DNA of 25,707 nt, from positions 1 to 25,707 of IMG/VR virus record IMGVR_UViG_3300041402_000160, one strand, 5' to 3'. A program made the position numbers and the translations under genes. The first letter of the stretch is position 1. Each line of letters starts with the position of its first letter. The notes beneath the pieces were generated by a model. The model was not told where the DNA came from. It did not search any database and saw nothing but the letters and a program-made list of their open reading frames with translations. Below, piece by piece: positions 16,413 through 23,712 of this stretch. This DNA is from a virus.

Positions 16413-16801
16413 TCAACCTGCTCCATGATATACGGGAAGCCATCCAAAACGATCTTGACATTCTCCCTCGAACAATCCAACTCCTTGCCGGCGTTGTAGA
16501 AGCCCTCCCACGCCTGGACGGATCCAGCGACCACTTCCAGCCGCTGACGCGCCAGTAGCTCTCCGGTGATCTGGACAGTCTTGCGCTTCACCGCCTTGGT
16601 CGTCTGGGCGTGCATGAGTTGACGATAGGTCTTGCTGTAGGACCCAATGACCTGGATCCTGACAGGCTTGGTATCGTTGTCCCACTTCAGGACTTCTCCC
16701 TCAGTTCCAATGATCTCGATCCACTGCCCCGTCTCCTCCAATTCGGAAACTGGGGGCGCAGTCGAGAGGTCGAAACCTCCCAGTGATTTGCCTTCCGTCA
16801 T
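16361..16801 (-). CDS. Tail assembly chaperone, upstream (G-like) ORF
   Basis: This gene encodes 146 residues, starting at ATG 16799-16801 with AAAGGAG about eight bases upstream. It has a beta-containing N-terminal half (WIEIIGTEGEVLKWDNDTKP, VRIQVIGSYSKTY), then a helical half (QTTKAVKRKTVQITGELLAR) ending in an acidic tail. Its position between the tail tube and tape measure genes is the canonical location of the first chaperone ORF, which binds the tape measure protein and recruits tube subunits. Near its end, GAG GCT TTT TCA includes a five-T run that could let ribosomes slip into the -1 frame and continue into the next ORF. The assignment rests on gene order and arrangement more than on recognised motifs. 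Confidence 0.78.
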   Translation of the reverse strand: MTEGKSLGGFDLSTAPPVSELEETGQWIEIIGTEGEVLKWDNDTKPVRIQVIGSYSKTYRQLMHAQTTKAVKRKTVQITGELLARQRLEVVAGSVQAWEGFYNAGKELDCSRENVKIVLDGFPYIMEQVEAALEDHEAFSPANSSN

Positions 16802-16840
16802 CGTCCTGCTCCTTTCAAAGTATGGCCTTGAACCTGCGAC

Positions 16841-16984
16841 TTACGTGACACGCCCATCCACCGAGTCAGGCAACAAATCCCTCAGCTTCCGGCACCGCAC
16901 AGGCCCAAGACCAAAATTGTAGTCTTGCCTTCGGTCCAACTCGCTCAAGGATCCGCGTGCTAGCTCCCCAGAGCGATCCATCAT
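16841..16984 (-). CDS. Possible small protein (47 aa) between tail tube and chaperone
   Basis: Two adjacent ATG codons (16982-16984, 16979-16981) overlap or follow the tail tube TGA, and GGAG lies about five bases upstream, inside the tube gene's last codons. The ORF ends at TAA 16841-16843, leaving only 39 bases before the chaperone start. The product begins MMDRSGELARGSLSELDRRQ and ends LLPDSVDGRVT; it is charged and soluble, with no recognised motif. The coupled junction is like that of the real genes around it. Its short length and lack of family mean it could still be a chance ORF in a leader segment. Confidence 0.45.
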   Translation of the reverse strand: MMDRSGELARGSLSELDRRQDYNFGLGPVRCRKLRDLLPDSVDGRVT

Positions 16985-18180
16985 CAAGTCTCCGTGCAGA
17001 TCGTGATCATCGTGGCATCCTTGACGGGTGTTCCCGGCTCCACCCCAACCTGGAACGGGATGGTTTCGATCATTGCCCCATCGGCTCCGAGAGGAGCGTC
17101 AGCAGCGGTGAACTTGAGCTTGGGAATGAAGATGCTCAATGCGCCCTTGGGAGACCCAAGAGGCTCCTCCAACAGAACCTGAAGTTCAAACTCAGTCTCC
17201 GCATCGAAGGCAGTGACCCGCGACAGATCCGATCTCACGATGGAGATGGAGCCGCTGATCACGGACCTTCCGTCAAACACATCCGGAGTGACCGTGGAAC
17301 CGATCACCGGAAGTCCAGCCATCCCGAGGCCAAGCTCCAGGTTGAAGGCAGTCCCTGTGACCAGGAACGCACCGCCCAAGGAGATCTGGGCATCCACGAA
17401 CACCAACCCAATCGAGGTGTCCAGAGATGGGGTGTCATAGAAAGGAGAGGCGCCAGAGAGCAAAGGAGTCTGGGAGGCCCCGACAACCGGCAGGTCAATC
17501 GTGGCCATTCCATCCGGGCTTCCCGTGATGGTCATACCATCCCAACGGCAACCGCCAAAGAGCAGCGACTGGTCGATGTCAGCGAAGTATTCCTCAAGCG
17601 TGAAGCTCCGGCGCGTTGGAGTCGCCGCATTGGTGATCTTCTTGAGGATGGTGAGGGTGAAGGTGGCATCCGGAGCCGCATCGACAACCAACGGATCTCC
17701 CACCAGGGTGAGGGTCGAGGCCGTCACATCCAACACCAGGAGATTGATGTCGTTGTTAGCAGGAGTCGAGTGGCCAGTGAGCCTGACGGCATCCCCAACC
17801 TTCACTCCCTCGGTGATCCAAGATCCCCCAGCCGCGATGATGGTACTCGTGGTAGTGGTGATCGAGGTCATGGCTGCTTCGGTGATCAATACCTCTGGCA
17901 CAAACGTGCTTCTCAGCACGGCCTCGAAAATGTCATCGAAGCTATTGACCGACATATCGCACAGATAGTTTCCGCCCACCGACCGGCTCCCAAGCCGAGC
18001 AATTGGCGTAAGCAGATCTGACCGCAGCTCACCAGGCAAGATCGTTGGTGCCGCGAGTTGAAGCCCAGGCGTTGGATTCAACCTCAGCCGTCTCCCTCCC
18101 GTGACAGGTGCTGGGGGCTCATTGAAGAGAGACTCCTCCTTGTAAGCCACCAGGACGTTTTGTCCAGTCTGTTCCGGCAT
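16984..18180 (-). CDS. Major tail tube protein
   Basis: This gene encodes 398 residues. ATG 18178-18180 follows GGAGGA about ten bases upstream. The pattern matches the siphophage tail tube family: VLVAYKEESLFNEPPAP at the start, then ELRSDLLTPIARLGSRSVGG, then a pre-insert strand, and TRRSFTLEEYFADIDQSLLF followed by GGCRWDGMTITGSPDG. These polymerise into the tube that encloses the tape measure. Residues about 106-180 form an inserted beta module (IIAAGGSWITEGVKVGD, ANNDINLLVL, STLTLVGDP) related to the insert in the tail terminator gene just upstream. Such inserts usually project from the tube surface. The final part is beta-rich. The gene lies directly before the chaperone region, as expected. 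Confidence 0.88.
   Translation of the reverse strand: MPEQTGQNVLVAYKEESLFNEPPAPVTGGRRLRLNPTPGLQLAAPTILPGELRSDLLTPIARLGSRSVGGNYLCDMSVNSFDDIFEAVLRSTFVPEVLITEAAMTSITTTTSTIIAAGGSWITEGVKVGDAVRLTGHSTPANNDINLLVLDVTASTLTLVGDPLVVDAAPDATFTLTILKKITNAATPTRRSFTLEEYFADIDQSLLFGGCRWDGMTITGSPDGMATIDLPVVGASQTPLLSGASPFYDTPSLDTSIGLVFVDAQISLGGAFLVTGTAFNLELGLGMAGLPVIGSTVTPDVFDGRSVISGSISIVRSDLSRVTAFDAETEFELQVLLEEPLGSPKGALSIFIPKLKFTAADAPLGADGAMIETIPFQVGVEPGTPVKDATMITICTET
17641..17865 (-). repeat. Inserted beta module in tail tube gene (copy 2)
   Basis: Residues 106-180 of the tube protein align with residues 29-102 of the terminator: AAGGSWITEGVKVGDAVRLT against RTSGSFIDDLYAAGMEVLPA, PANNDINLLVLDVTASTLTL against GANNALAVVKVVDALELTL. 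The relation is at protein level; the bases have diverged. Confidence 0.65.
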
Positions 18181-18198
18181 TTGCTCTGTCCTCCGTTG

Positions 18199-18876
18199 TT
18201 ACGGGTTGATGGTTCGGATCCTGAGCGGGATCGTCACCGGCACGGTGGCCCACCCTGGTTTCAGTTGAAGAATTTGGCCCCTGAAAGGACCGGGATTGGT
18301 ACGGACTCTGACGATGTCTCCATTGGTTAGGGTCATAGCAGTCCTGGGAGCAAAAAGGCTCATCAGGGCATCTCCATATAGGTTCGCTGCTTCCGGTCCA
18401 GTATCGGCTGGCAGATAGAACCTCACAAGGTACAGGGGATCCCATTGGATGTCCCCTCCTGGGCCTATGGTAATCTGTTCAGTATTGGCCGGCAGAAAGT
18501 GCTCTTCCACGTATGGCTTATCTTGGTCTGGAGTGAACTCGATATTCTCAGGCGCAATCCGGGAGGGGAGGCCCACGGTGATTGACTTACCACCCGCAGC
18601 AGCCTCCGTCTCCATCGGCCTATCGAGGGTCAGCTCAAGAGCATCGACCACCTTGACCACCGCCAGAGCGTTATTGGCTCCATCTGAGAATCCTGCTGGG
18701 AGGACTTCCATCCCCGCAGCATACAAATCATCGATGAAGGATCCCGAGGTGCGGACAATCTTTCCAAAGGGAGTCCCAGCGACCACTGAGAGAGAAGTTG
18801 CTGGCGTCCCACTCAGATCGAGAGTCACCAATCGGTCTCTGAGGGCCTGTAGAGTTTCAAATTGATTTACGGGCAT
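18199..18876 (-). CDS. Tail terminator protein with inserted beta module
   Basis: This gene encodes 225 residues; ATG 18874-18876 overlaps the preceding TGA (TGATG). The backbone resembles small tail terminator proteins: an N-terminal helix (FETLQALRDRLVTLDLSG), then IAPENIEFTPDQDKPYVEEH, YLVRFYLPADTGPEAANLYG, DALMSLFAPRTAMTLTNGD and the ending GWATVPVTIPLRIRT. This fold caps the tail tube and joins it to the head. Unlike a standard terminator of about 130-150 residues, this one carries about 75 extra residues (29-102) between the first helix and the first conserved strand. The insert resembles the module in the tail tube protein. The order completion-terminator-tube is canonical. Confidence 0.82.
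   Translation of the reverse strand: MPVNQFETLQALRDRLVTLDLSGTPATSLSVVAGTPFGKIVRTSGSFIDDLYAAGMEVLPAGFSDGANNALAVVKVVDALELTLDRPMETEAAAGGKSITVGLPSRIAPENIEFTPDQDKPYVEEHFLPANTEQITIGPGGDIQWDPLYLVRFYLPADTGPEAANLYGDALMSLFAPRTAMTLTNGDIVRVRTNPGPFRGQILQLKPGWATVPVTIPLRIRTINP
18571..18792 (-). repeat. Inserted beta module in tail terminator gene (copy 1)
   Basis: Residues 29-102 of the terminator (with SGSFIDDLYAAGMEV, FSDGANNALAVVKVVDALEL and a closing SITVGLP) interrupt the terminator backbone and match the module at 17641-17865. Confidence 0.65.
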
Positions 18877-19256
18877 CAGAGAGCCCTCACTTCACGAGCA
18901 GCAGCCCTGACCAACTTTTGGTATCCAGCACGAGTCAACTTCACGCTATGGAATCCTCCCACTTCAGATCTCAAAGTCAATTGATTCCCGGTCCTCAGGT
19001 CCACTTGCTCCTCGATACCTCTCGCATAGATGATTGGGGTTGTGGTCGAGGCCAAGAACAGATCGAGGAATGAAAGCTGCCATGAATTCTTCAATTGGCC
19101 TCCGCCAACCGTGGCGACCGGCTGGCCAGGACTCCCTGTGACTTTGCTCCCTTCTTTGATGCTGGTATGCATCCCATTGGCCACATGGAGGAATATGAAT
19201 TTCTGTTTGATGACCGTCTTGGCCACGAACCTCGCAATGTCTCCTTGGAAGGTCAT
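18876..19256 (-). CDS. Tail completion (neck) protein, HK97 gp10-like
   Basis: This gene encodes 126 residues. The start is taken at ATG 19254-19256, which overlaps the previous stop as ATGA; the frame extends upstream but only inside the preceding gene. The product begins MTFQGDIARFVAKTVIKQKF and has GGGQLKNSWQLSFLD, the typical TGxLrnSW-like segment of HK97 gp10-type tail-completion proteins. A basic C-terminal helix follows (KLTRAGYQKLVRAAAREVRAL). These proteins sit between the head-closure ring and the tail terminator. Gene order (stopper-like, completion, terminator, tube) agrees with this. No anomaly is seen. Confidence 0.78.
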   Translation of the reverse strand: MTFQGDIARFVAKTVIKQKFIFLHVANGMHTSIKEGSKVTGSPGQPVATVGGGQLKNSWQLSFLDLFLASTTTPIIYARGIEEQVDLRTGNQLTLRSEVGGFHSVKLTRAGYQKLVRAAAREVRAL

Positions 19257-22200
19257 AGCGACACCACAACTTTGCTGATGATCGTTCCACCATCCGGAGC
19301 TATCCTGCGAATCCATCGAGTGGTGTAGATGATGTTACCCCAATCGACCTTCATATCCACGCTTGGGAATTCACCAAACGTATTCCCGGCAAAGAGGAGT
19401 GACACCGTGTCACGTTCCACGAGTCGCAATTGCTCGTACATCTTCTTGTTGCCGCGAGTCCTTATGGCCTGACCGGAGACGGAGACCTGAGAGATTGTGC
19501 TCAGCCCAGTCTCAAACGTGTACACGCGTTTGTCGTCCGTGAACGTCACGGGCCTCCCGGCCTTGGTGAGTTCTGAGAGCGCTTGCGCATGATCGTCAAG
19601 GAACGTGTCGCCAGTCAGGACTTGGACGCCAGCGTCTTGGAGGGTGATCCTGATGAAGGCGATTATGGTGACCGCATCGGGCGCAAGTAGCTCGATGTCA
19701 GCGACAACGTGGTTCAGTCCTCGCCAAATCAGGTAGTCCCCTATGTCAGGGAAACTTCCATACTCAGTCGGCGCAAACAGCAGCGTTGGGTCCTCGGTGA
19801 TGACGAGAGTCTCACCCTCATATCTGAAGGGCCTCCCGGAGGTCTCGATGGCCTTGCCGTCTACAGTCGTGGCGCTGAGTCCCGAGACCCCTGGGTTGAG
19901 TGAGTAGGTTGGATTCTGATTCGTGAACAGAACAGACGTTCCATTCTTGGTCAGATCCGCAAAGGCCCTCGCATGATCGGCCTCATACTTGCCCACCAAA
20001 GGCAGGATGTCAGGGGTGAACACGCTCAGAGCTATAGAGCCGAATGCGATGCCAGCCGATGCAGCGGTGCCAAACGCTCCCTCCGTCGCTTCAGCGCTGC
20101 CAAAGGCTATCCCTGCGCTTTCAGAGGCCACAGCCGTTAGAACAGATCCTGCAACGCTGCCAAATCCGATCCCTGCCGACTCCGAGGCCACGATGGCGCT
20201 GACGTCTGCCGTGGACCCGAATGCGATCCCAGCGGTCTCCGAGGCAAGAGCACCGAGGGTCGCTTGGGCATCGGACCCAAGAGCTATCCCAGAGGACTCT
20301 GAGGCTGTCCCTGTCAGGGCAGTGAAGGGAGTCGAGCCGAATGCGATCCCACTCGACTCCGAGGCCACAGCCTGGAGTGTAGCATCCTCGGTTGATCCAA
20401 ACCCGATCCCAGCCGTCTCAGATGCGGCAAACGCCTGGGTGGCGAGAGCTACTGACCCAAACGCTATCCCACTCGACTCTGAGGACTCAAACGCTCCCTC
20501 AGTTACTGGGTTGGAACCAAACTCGATCCCAGCCGTCTCTGAGGCAAGAGCATCGAGGGTTGCTTGGGCGACAGACCCAAACCCAATCCCTGCTTCCTCT
20601 GATGCTAGGCCAAGCGCTGTAGCTTCTTCAGACCCAAATCCTATCCCGGCAACCTCTGAGGCGATGGCGGCCAGAATGGCAGATTCTTCAGACCCAAATT
20701 CAACCCCAGCCGTCTCCGATGATTGAGAGACCTGGGCGGTGGCTGGGGAGGATCCGAATGCGATGCCGGAGGACTCAGCGGCTTCAGCGGCAATGTTGGT
20801 AGACTCGACCGATCCAAATGCTATCCCAGCGGTCTCCGAGGCAAGGAAGTCTCCCTCAACTGCGGCCACCGATCCAAATGCTATCCCAGCGGTCTCCGAG
20901 GCAAGGAGTTGGGCTGTGGTATCCTCTACAGATCCAAACCCGATCCCAGCAACTTCTGAGGCACCGACAGTTGGTGTCGCTAGTGCCACCGATCCAAACG
21001 CTATCCCAGAGGACTCTGAGGCTTGGAAGGAAGCAACCGCAGTCTCCTCCGACCCAAACCCAATCCCAGCAATTTCCGAAGCACCGATCACTGGTGTCGC
21101 TAATGCTACCGATCCAAACGCTATCCCGGCAGTCTCAGAGGATTGGAAGTCTGCTTCAGTGGCAGCGGTGGACCCAAACTCGATCCCTGATGACTCAGAA
21201 GCGATGGCTGCCAAGATCGCAGACTCAAGAGATCCAAACGCTATCCCAGCCGTCTCTGAGGCCAAGCGGTTGAGGACATGAGACTCAACAGAGCCAAAAG
21301 CTATCCCGGAGGATTCAGAGGCCAGAGCATCGAGGGATGATGCTGGTGTAGATCCGAAGGCAATCCCAGCCGTCTCAGAGACCAGGAAGTCACCTTCAAC
21401 GAGAGCCGTGCTACCAAACTCGATCCCAGCCGTCTCAGAGGCCAGGGCATCCAACGTTGTGGACTCGACTGAGCCAATCCCGAGGCCAGCCGATTCTGAG
21501 GCCAGCCTAGTAAGGACATGAGACTCGACAGATCCAAAAGCAATCCCAGCCGTCTCTGAGGCCAGGACCATCGGTGTCGCCAGGGCTACAGATCCGAAAG
21601 CAATCCCAGTCGATTCCGAGGCCAGGAAGTCACCCTCAGAAATAGCGGTGCTACCAAATGCGATCCCAGCCGTCTCTGAGGCGATGGCGGCCAAGACTGT
21701 AGACTCAAGAGATCCAATCCCGATCCCAGCCGATTCTGAGGCCAAGCGATTGAGTACATGGGTCTCGACTGAGCCGAATCCAATGCCGCTCGATTCTGAG
21801 GCTTCAAGAGAAGCAACCGCAGTCGCAACGGAACCAAAAGCAATCCCGGCGATGTTGGAGTTGAAGAAGTCGCCTTCAGCGGTTGCCGGCGTGGAACCAA
21901 GCCCAATTCCGGCAACCGCTGAGGCGGTGGCGGCCAAGGTGGTAGACTCGACCGATCCAAAGGACAGCCCATCAGACTCAGAGGCCCGGAAAGCTGCGAT
22001 AGTATCTGGTGTCGAGCCAAATTCAATTCCGGCTGACTCGAATGCTTCAAGGAACAACTTTGCTACTGCTACAGAGCCAAAAGCTATGCCAGCTGATTCA
22101 GAGGCATCAAAGGAGCCAACAGTAAGGGGAGTGCTTCCAAACCCTATGCCAGCCGACTCCGCAGCAATGAAGATTCCAGCAGTGTCTGGAGTGGATCCGA

Positions 22201-22318
22201 AGGCAAGTCCAGCCGTCTCGGATGCATTGAACGCAGCACCTCCGGCAGCCGCAGTGAAGAGCATAGCTCTCCGTGTAAATTGCGGCCAAAATGGCGCCTT
22301 GCGGAAAACTCCAGACAT
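19253..22318 (-). CDS. Giant repeat protein fused to two head-closure (stopper)-like domains
   Basis: This gene encodes 1021 residues, starting at ATG 22316-22318 after AAGGA and five bases beyond the upstream stop. Residues 32-770 are about 37 tandem repeats of 20 residues with consensus ASE-T/S-AGIAFGS-V/T followed by a variable half. Residues 781-893 and 909-1021 are two related domains: DHARAFADLTKNG / DHAQALSELTKAG, GKAIETSGRPFRYE / GQAIRTRGNKKMYE, LLFAPTEYGSFPDIGDYLIW / LLFAGNTFGEFPSVDMKVDW, LLAPDAVTIIAF / RIAPDGGTIISK. They resemble small phage head-closure proteins, and the next gene is a tail-completion protein, so this is the expected slot. The repeats could form a fibre or collar projecting from the neck. 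No signal peptide or adhesin family is recognised. Confidence 0.8.
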   Translation of the reverse strand: MSGVFRKAPFWPQFTRRAMLFTAAAGGAAFNASETAGLAFGSTPDTAGIFIAAESAGIGFGSTPLTVGSFDASESAGIAFGSVAVAKLFLEAFESAGIEFGSTPDTIAAFRASESDGLSFGSVESTTLAATASAVAGIGLGSTPATAEGDFFNSNIAGIAFGSVATAVASLEASESSGIGFGSVETHVLNRLASESAGIGIGSLESTVLAAIASETAGIAFGSTAISEGDFLASESTGIAFGSVALATPMVLASETAGIAFGSVESHVLTRLASESAGLGIGSVESTTLDALASETAGIEFGSTALVEGDFLVSETAGIAFGSTPASSLDALASESSGIAFGSVESHVLNRLASETAGIAFGSLESAILAAIASESSGIEFGSTAATEADFQSSETAGIAFGSVALATPVIGASEIAGIGFGSEETAVASFQASESSGIAFGSVALATPTVGASEVAGIGFGSVEDTTAQLLASETAGIAFGSVAAVEGDFLASETAGIAFGSVESTNIAAEAAESSGIAFGSSPATAQVSQSSETAGVEFGSEESAILAAIASEVAGIGFGSEEATALGLASEEAGIGFGSVAQATLDALASETAGIEFGSNPVTEGAFESSESSGIAFGSVALATQAFAASETAGIGFGSTEDATLQAVASESSGIAFGSTPFTALTGTASESSGIALGSDAQATLGALASETAGIAFGSTADVSAIVASESAGIGFGSVAGSVLTAVASESAGIAFGSAEATEGAFGTAASAGIAFGSIALSVFTPDILPLVGKYEADHARAFADLTKNGTSVLFTNQNPTYSLNPGVSGLSATTVDGKAIETSGRPFRYEGETLVITEDPTLLFAPTEYGSFPDIGDYLIWRGLNHVVADIELLAPDAVTIIAFIRITLQDAGVQVLTGDTFLDDHAQALSELTKAGRPVTFTDDKRVYTFETGLSTISQVSVSGQAIRTRGNKKMYEQLRLVERDTVSLLFAGNTFGEFPSVDMKVDWGNIIYTTRWIRRIAPDGGTIISKVVVSL
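20009..22225 (-). repeat. Tandem 60-base coding repeats, about 37 copies
   Basis: The unit is 60 bases (20 codons); three copies deviate by one codon. The conserved half encodes ASE(T/S)AGI(A/G/E)FGS and the other half varies. Some neighbours are nearly identical in bases, for example the units around 20809-20848 and 20869-20908, which share a block of roughly 40 bases. Others have diverged, so duplication is both old and recent. Confidence 0.95.
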
Positions 22319-22323
22319 CAGGG

Positions 22324-22572
22324 CTATTCCTTCTCAGCCTCTGCTGTTACTGCCGCCTCAAAATCAACCAGCATCTTCTCAGCCGCTGCTTGCTCAGCTT
22401 TGAAGAATGCGATCTCCTTTTCTCCATCCTTGATGCGCTGTGCGAGAGCATCCTCGCAAGTCTTGACGGAGAGCTTGAAATTGCGGACGGTCTTGGTAAG
22501 GGCTCCACGCTTGGCATCTTCCTGAGTTGCGTATGCCCTCTTGGTGAGTTTCGTTTGTGTATTCTCTGCCAT
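22324..22572 (-). CDS. Small charged helical protein (82 aa)
   Basis: ATG 22570-22572 follows AAGGAGG, a strong ribosome binding site, in a 31-base gap. The product is almost wholly helical and charged: a basic N-terminal half (KLTKRAYATQEDAKRGALTK) and a heptad-like C-terminal half (RIKDGEKEIAFFKAEQAAAE), ending VTAEAEKE. No membrane segment is present. It sits immediately upstream of the repeat-stopper gene, so it could be an assembly or trimerisation partner, but nothing shows this directly. No family is recognised. Confidence 0.75.
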   Translation of the reverse strand: MAENTQTKLTKRAYATQEDAKRGALTKTVRNFKLSVKTCEDALAQRIKDGEKEIAFFKAEQAAAEKMLVDFEAAVTAEAEKE

Positions 22573-22603
22573 GATTTTTGCCCTCCTTGTTGGCTGTCCC
22601 CGA

Positions 22604-23188
22604 TCAGGTGGCCGTTGCGGGGAACGTGTAGACCATGTCGAGCGTATCCAACGCTACCATTGGTCTGGACGGGGCGAGAAGATTGGAGGCCCACAGGGTT
22701 CCGGCCAAGTTACCGAATGCCGAAGTCCCTCCACCGATCAACATCATCCCAAACATCGTGAACGTCTGATCTGCCGTGTACTGTGAGACCGGCCCAGCAA
22801 CGTTGTCGATGGACTGTCCCGAGGCAGCGTTGGCGTTGAACGTCTCCCGCACGGCCTCGGCAACGTCTGCCGTGTCGATCTCGGTCACACCCGGAACCGC
22901 AGCCGTGTGAGTGGCCAGCGGAGTGATGTTGTCCACGTAGCCAGTATGGAACCAAACGGTGATCGGAGTCCCCGCATTGATCACCGTTTCGAGAGCGTGG
23001 TTCAGGCCCTCGTTGACGACCAGGTTGGGAGTATGGATCATCTCACCGGTATACTCGTGAACCATGACTCCGTTGCGCTTGTGCCAACGTCCTGGCTGCG
23101 CGCCAAACTTGCCGGAGAAGCGCTGACGCGCTGCCTCGACCTCTTGCGCCGTCATATCGAATCGGCGCTGAATCTCCACTGTCCTCAT
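22604..23188 (-). CDS. Virion structural protein, unknown neck-region role (194 aa)
   Basis: The start is placed at ATG 23186-23188, because GGGGAGGA lies just upstream (about 23196-23203); a longer frame from 23254 lacks such a site. The N-terminus (MRTVEIQRRFDMTAQEVEAA) is helical. A beta-rich part then resembles a widespread phage structural family: NLVVNEGLNHALETVI, TVWFHTGYVDNITPLATHT, then TMFGMMLIGGGTSAFGNLAG and a C-terminal hydrophobic strand (LDMVYTFPATAT). Family members are usually of unknown function and lie among head-tail or tail genes. A virion role is inferred from this and from position. Confidence 0.72.
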   Translation of the reverse strand: MRTVEIQRRFDMTAQEVEAARQRFSGKFGAQPGRWHKRNGVMVHEYTGEMIHTPNLVVNEGLNHALETVINAGTPITVWFHTGYVDNITPLATHTAAVPGVTEIDTADVAEAVRETFNANAASGQSIDNVAGPVSQYTADQTFTMFGMMLIGGGTSAFGNLAGTLWASNLLAPSRPMVALDTLDMVYTFPATAT

Positions 23189-23195
23189 GATGCGG

Positions 23196-23205
23196 TCCTC
23201 CCCTT
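23196..23205 (-). promoter_or_regulatory. Ribosome binding site fixing the start at 23188
   Basis: AAGGGGAGGA on the minus strand ends seven bases before ATG 23186-23188 and decides this start over the longer in-frame one. Confidence 0.65.
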
Positions 23206-23216
23206 GGTGGTGATGG

Positions 23217-23708
23217 TTAAAGCTCCCTGATCCAAGCTGTCCCTTCTGCGACAATATCGGTGGTAGGTGGAACCAAAAGCCTGACCACTATGAACTCATT
23301 GATGGCCGATGAATCTCCTTTCGCTCGCAACTCTGGAATCGGCAGATACAACATCGTCTGGCGGATGTTCCAAACCTCCGCGTCAATAATTCTCTCCACC
23401 CCTGTTGACGCTGGAGTCGTATTTCCAAACTCGCAATCGACCCGAGAGAGGGCATCCCTGGGATCGAGTTTAGTGGGAATGATTACAGTCCCTCCAGATC
23501 CAGTGACCAGATGCCCACGGATGATATTGATCGGCAGACCTTCCTCTTCAGCATCTCCAAAATCAGATCTCTGAGAGAGCTTGAATCCAACCAACTCGAA
23601 AGCATCGCTGGAAGGAGCCTGGAATTGAAACAGATCTTGAATGCCATCCGCATTGGCGATGGTATAGCCCGTGAATGGAACTGCAAAAAGACCTCTGGAT
23701 AGGCTCAT
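23217..23708 (-). CDS. Hypothetical structural protein (163 aa)
   Basis: ATG 23706-23708 has AAGGA about nine bases upstream. The product begins MSLSRGLFAVPFTGYTIANA and is beta-rich: LFQFQAPSSDAFELVGFKLS, INIIRGHLVTGSGGTVIIP, EVWNIRQTMLYLPIPELRAK and a C-terminal strand pair. The layout suggests a small capsid- or neck-associated beta protein that is often annotated only as hypothetical in phages. It contains TKLDPRDALSRV, whose DPRDAL-R core also appears twice in the small gene just upstream. No catalytic motif is evident. Confidence 0.7.
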   Translation of the reverse strand: MSLSRGLFAVPFTGYTIANADGIQDLFQFQAPSSDAFELVGFKLSQRSDFGDAEEEGLPINIIRGHLVTGSGGTVIIPTKLDPRDALSRVDCEFGNTTPASTGVERIIDAEVWNIRQTMLYLPIPELRAKGDSSAINEFIVVRLLVPPTTDIVAEGTAWIREL

Positions 23709-23712
23709 GACT

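Noticed and set aside
16802-16840. tRNA-like T-arm sequence (GGTTCAAGGCC) before the chaperone gene
   Set aside because: No acceptor stem, anticodon arm or D-arm can be built around it.
16957-18021. 354-codon plus-strand ORF opposite the tail tube gene
   Set aside because: The minus strand carries a recognisable tail tube protein with a ribosome binding site; the plus-strand product is a low-complexity Arg/His/Ser-rich shadow.
19989-20726. Long plus-strand ORF with NAIPAVSEA-type repeats opposite the repeat gene
   Set aside because: It is the mirror of the 60-base in-frame repeats; a repeat that is a multiple of three and lacks stops on the opposite strand keeps that frame open. No ribosome binding site or context supports it.
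20009-22225. 60-base repeats considered as CRISPR array or non-coding minisatellite
   Set aside because: There are no unique spacers of fixed length; conserved and variable halves keep the reading frame throughout, and the reading frame continues into recognisable domains.
21648-22403. Second long plus-strand ORF in the repeat gene
   Set aside because: Same mirror effect as above, and it runs across the start of the repeat gene and into the next gene.
22604-23254. Longer start for the 194-residue structural protein
   Set aside because: The upstream extension (His-rich) spans the ribosome binding site and non-coding gap; ATG 23188 has the strong site.
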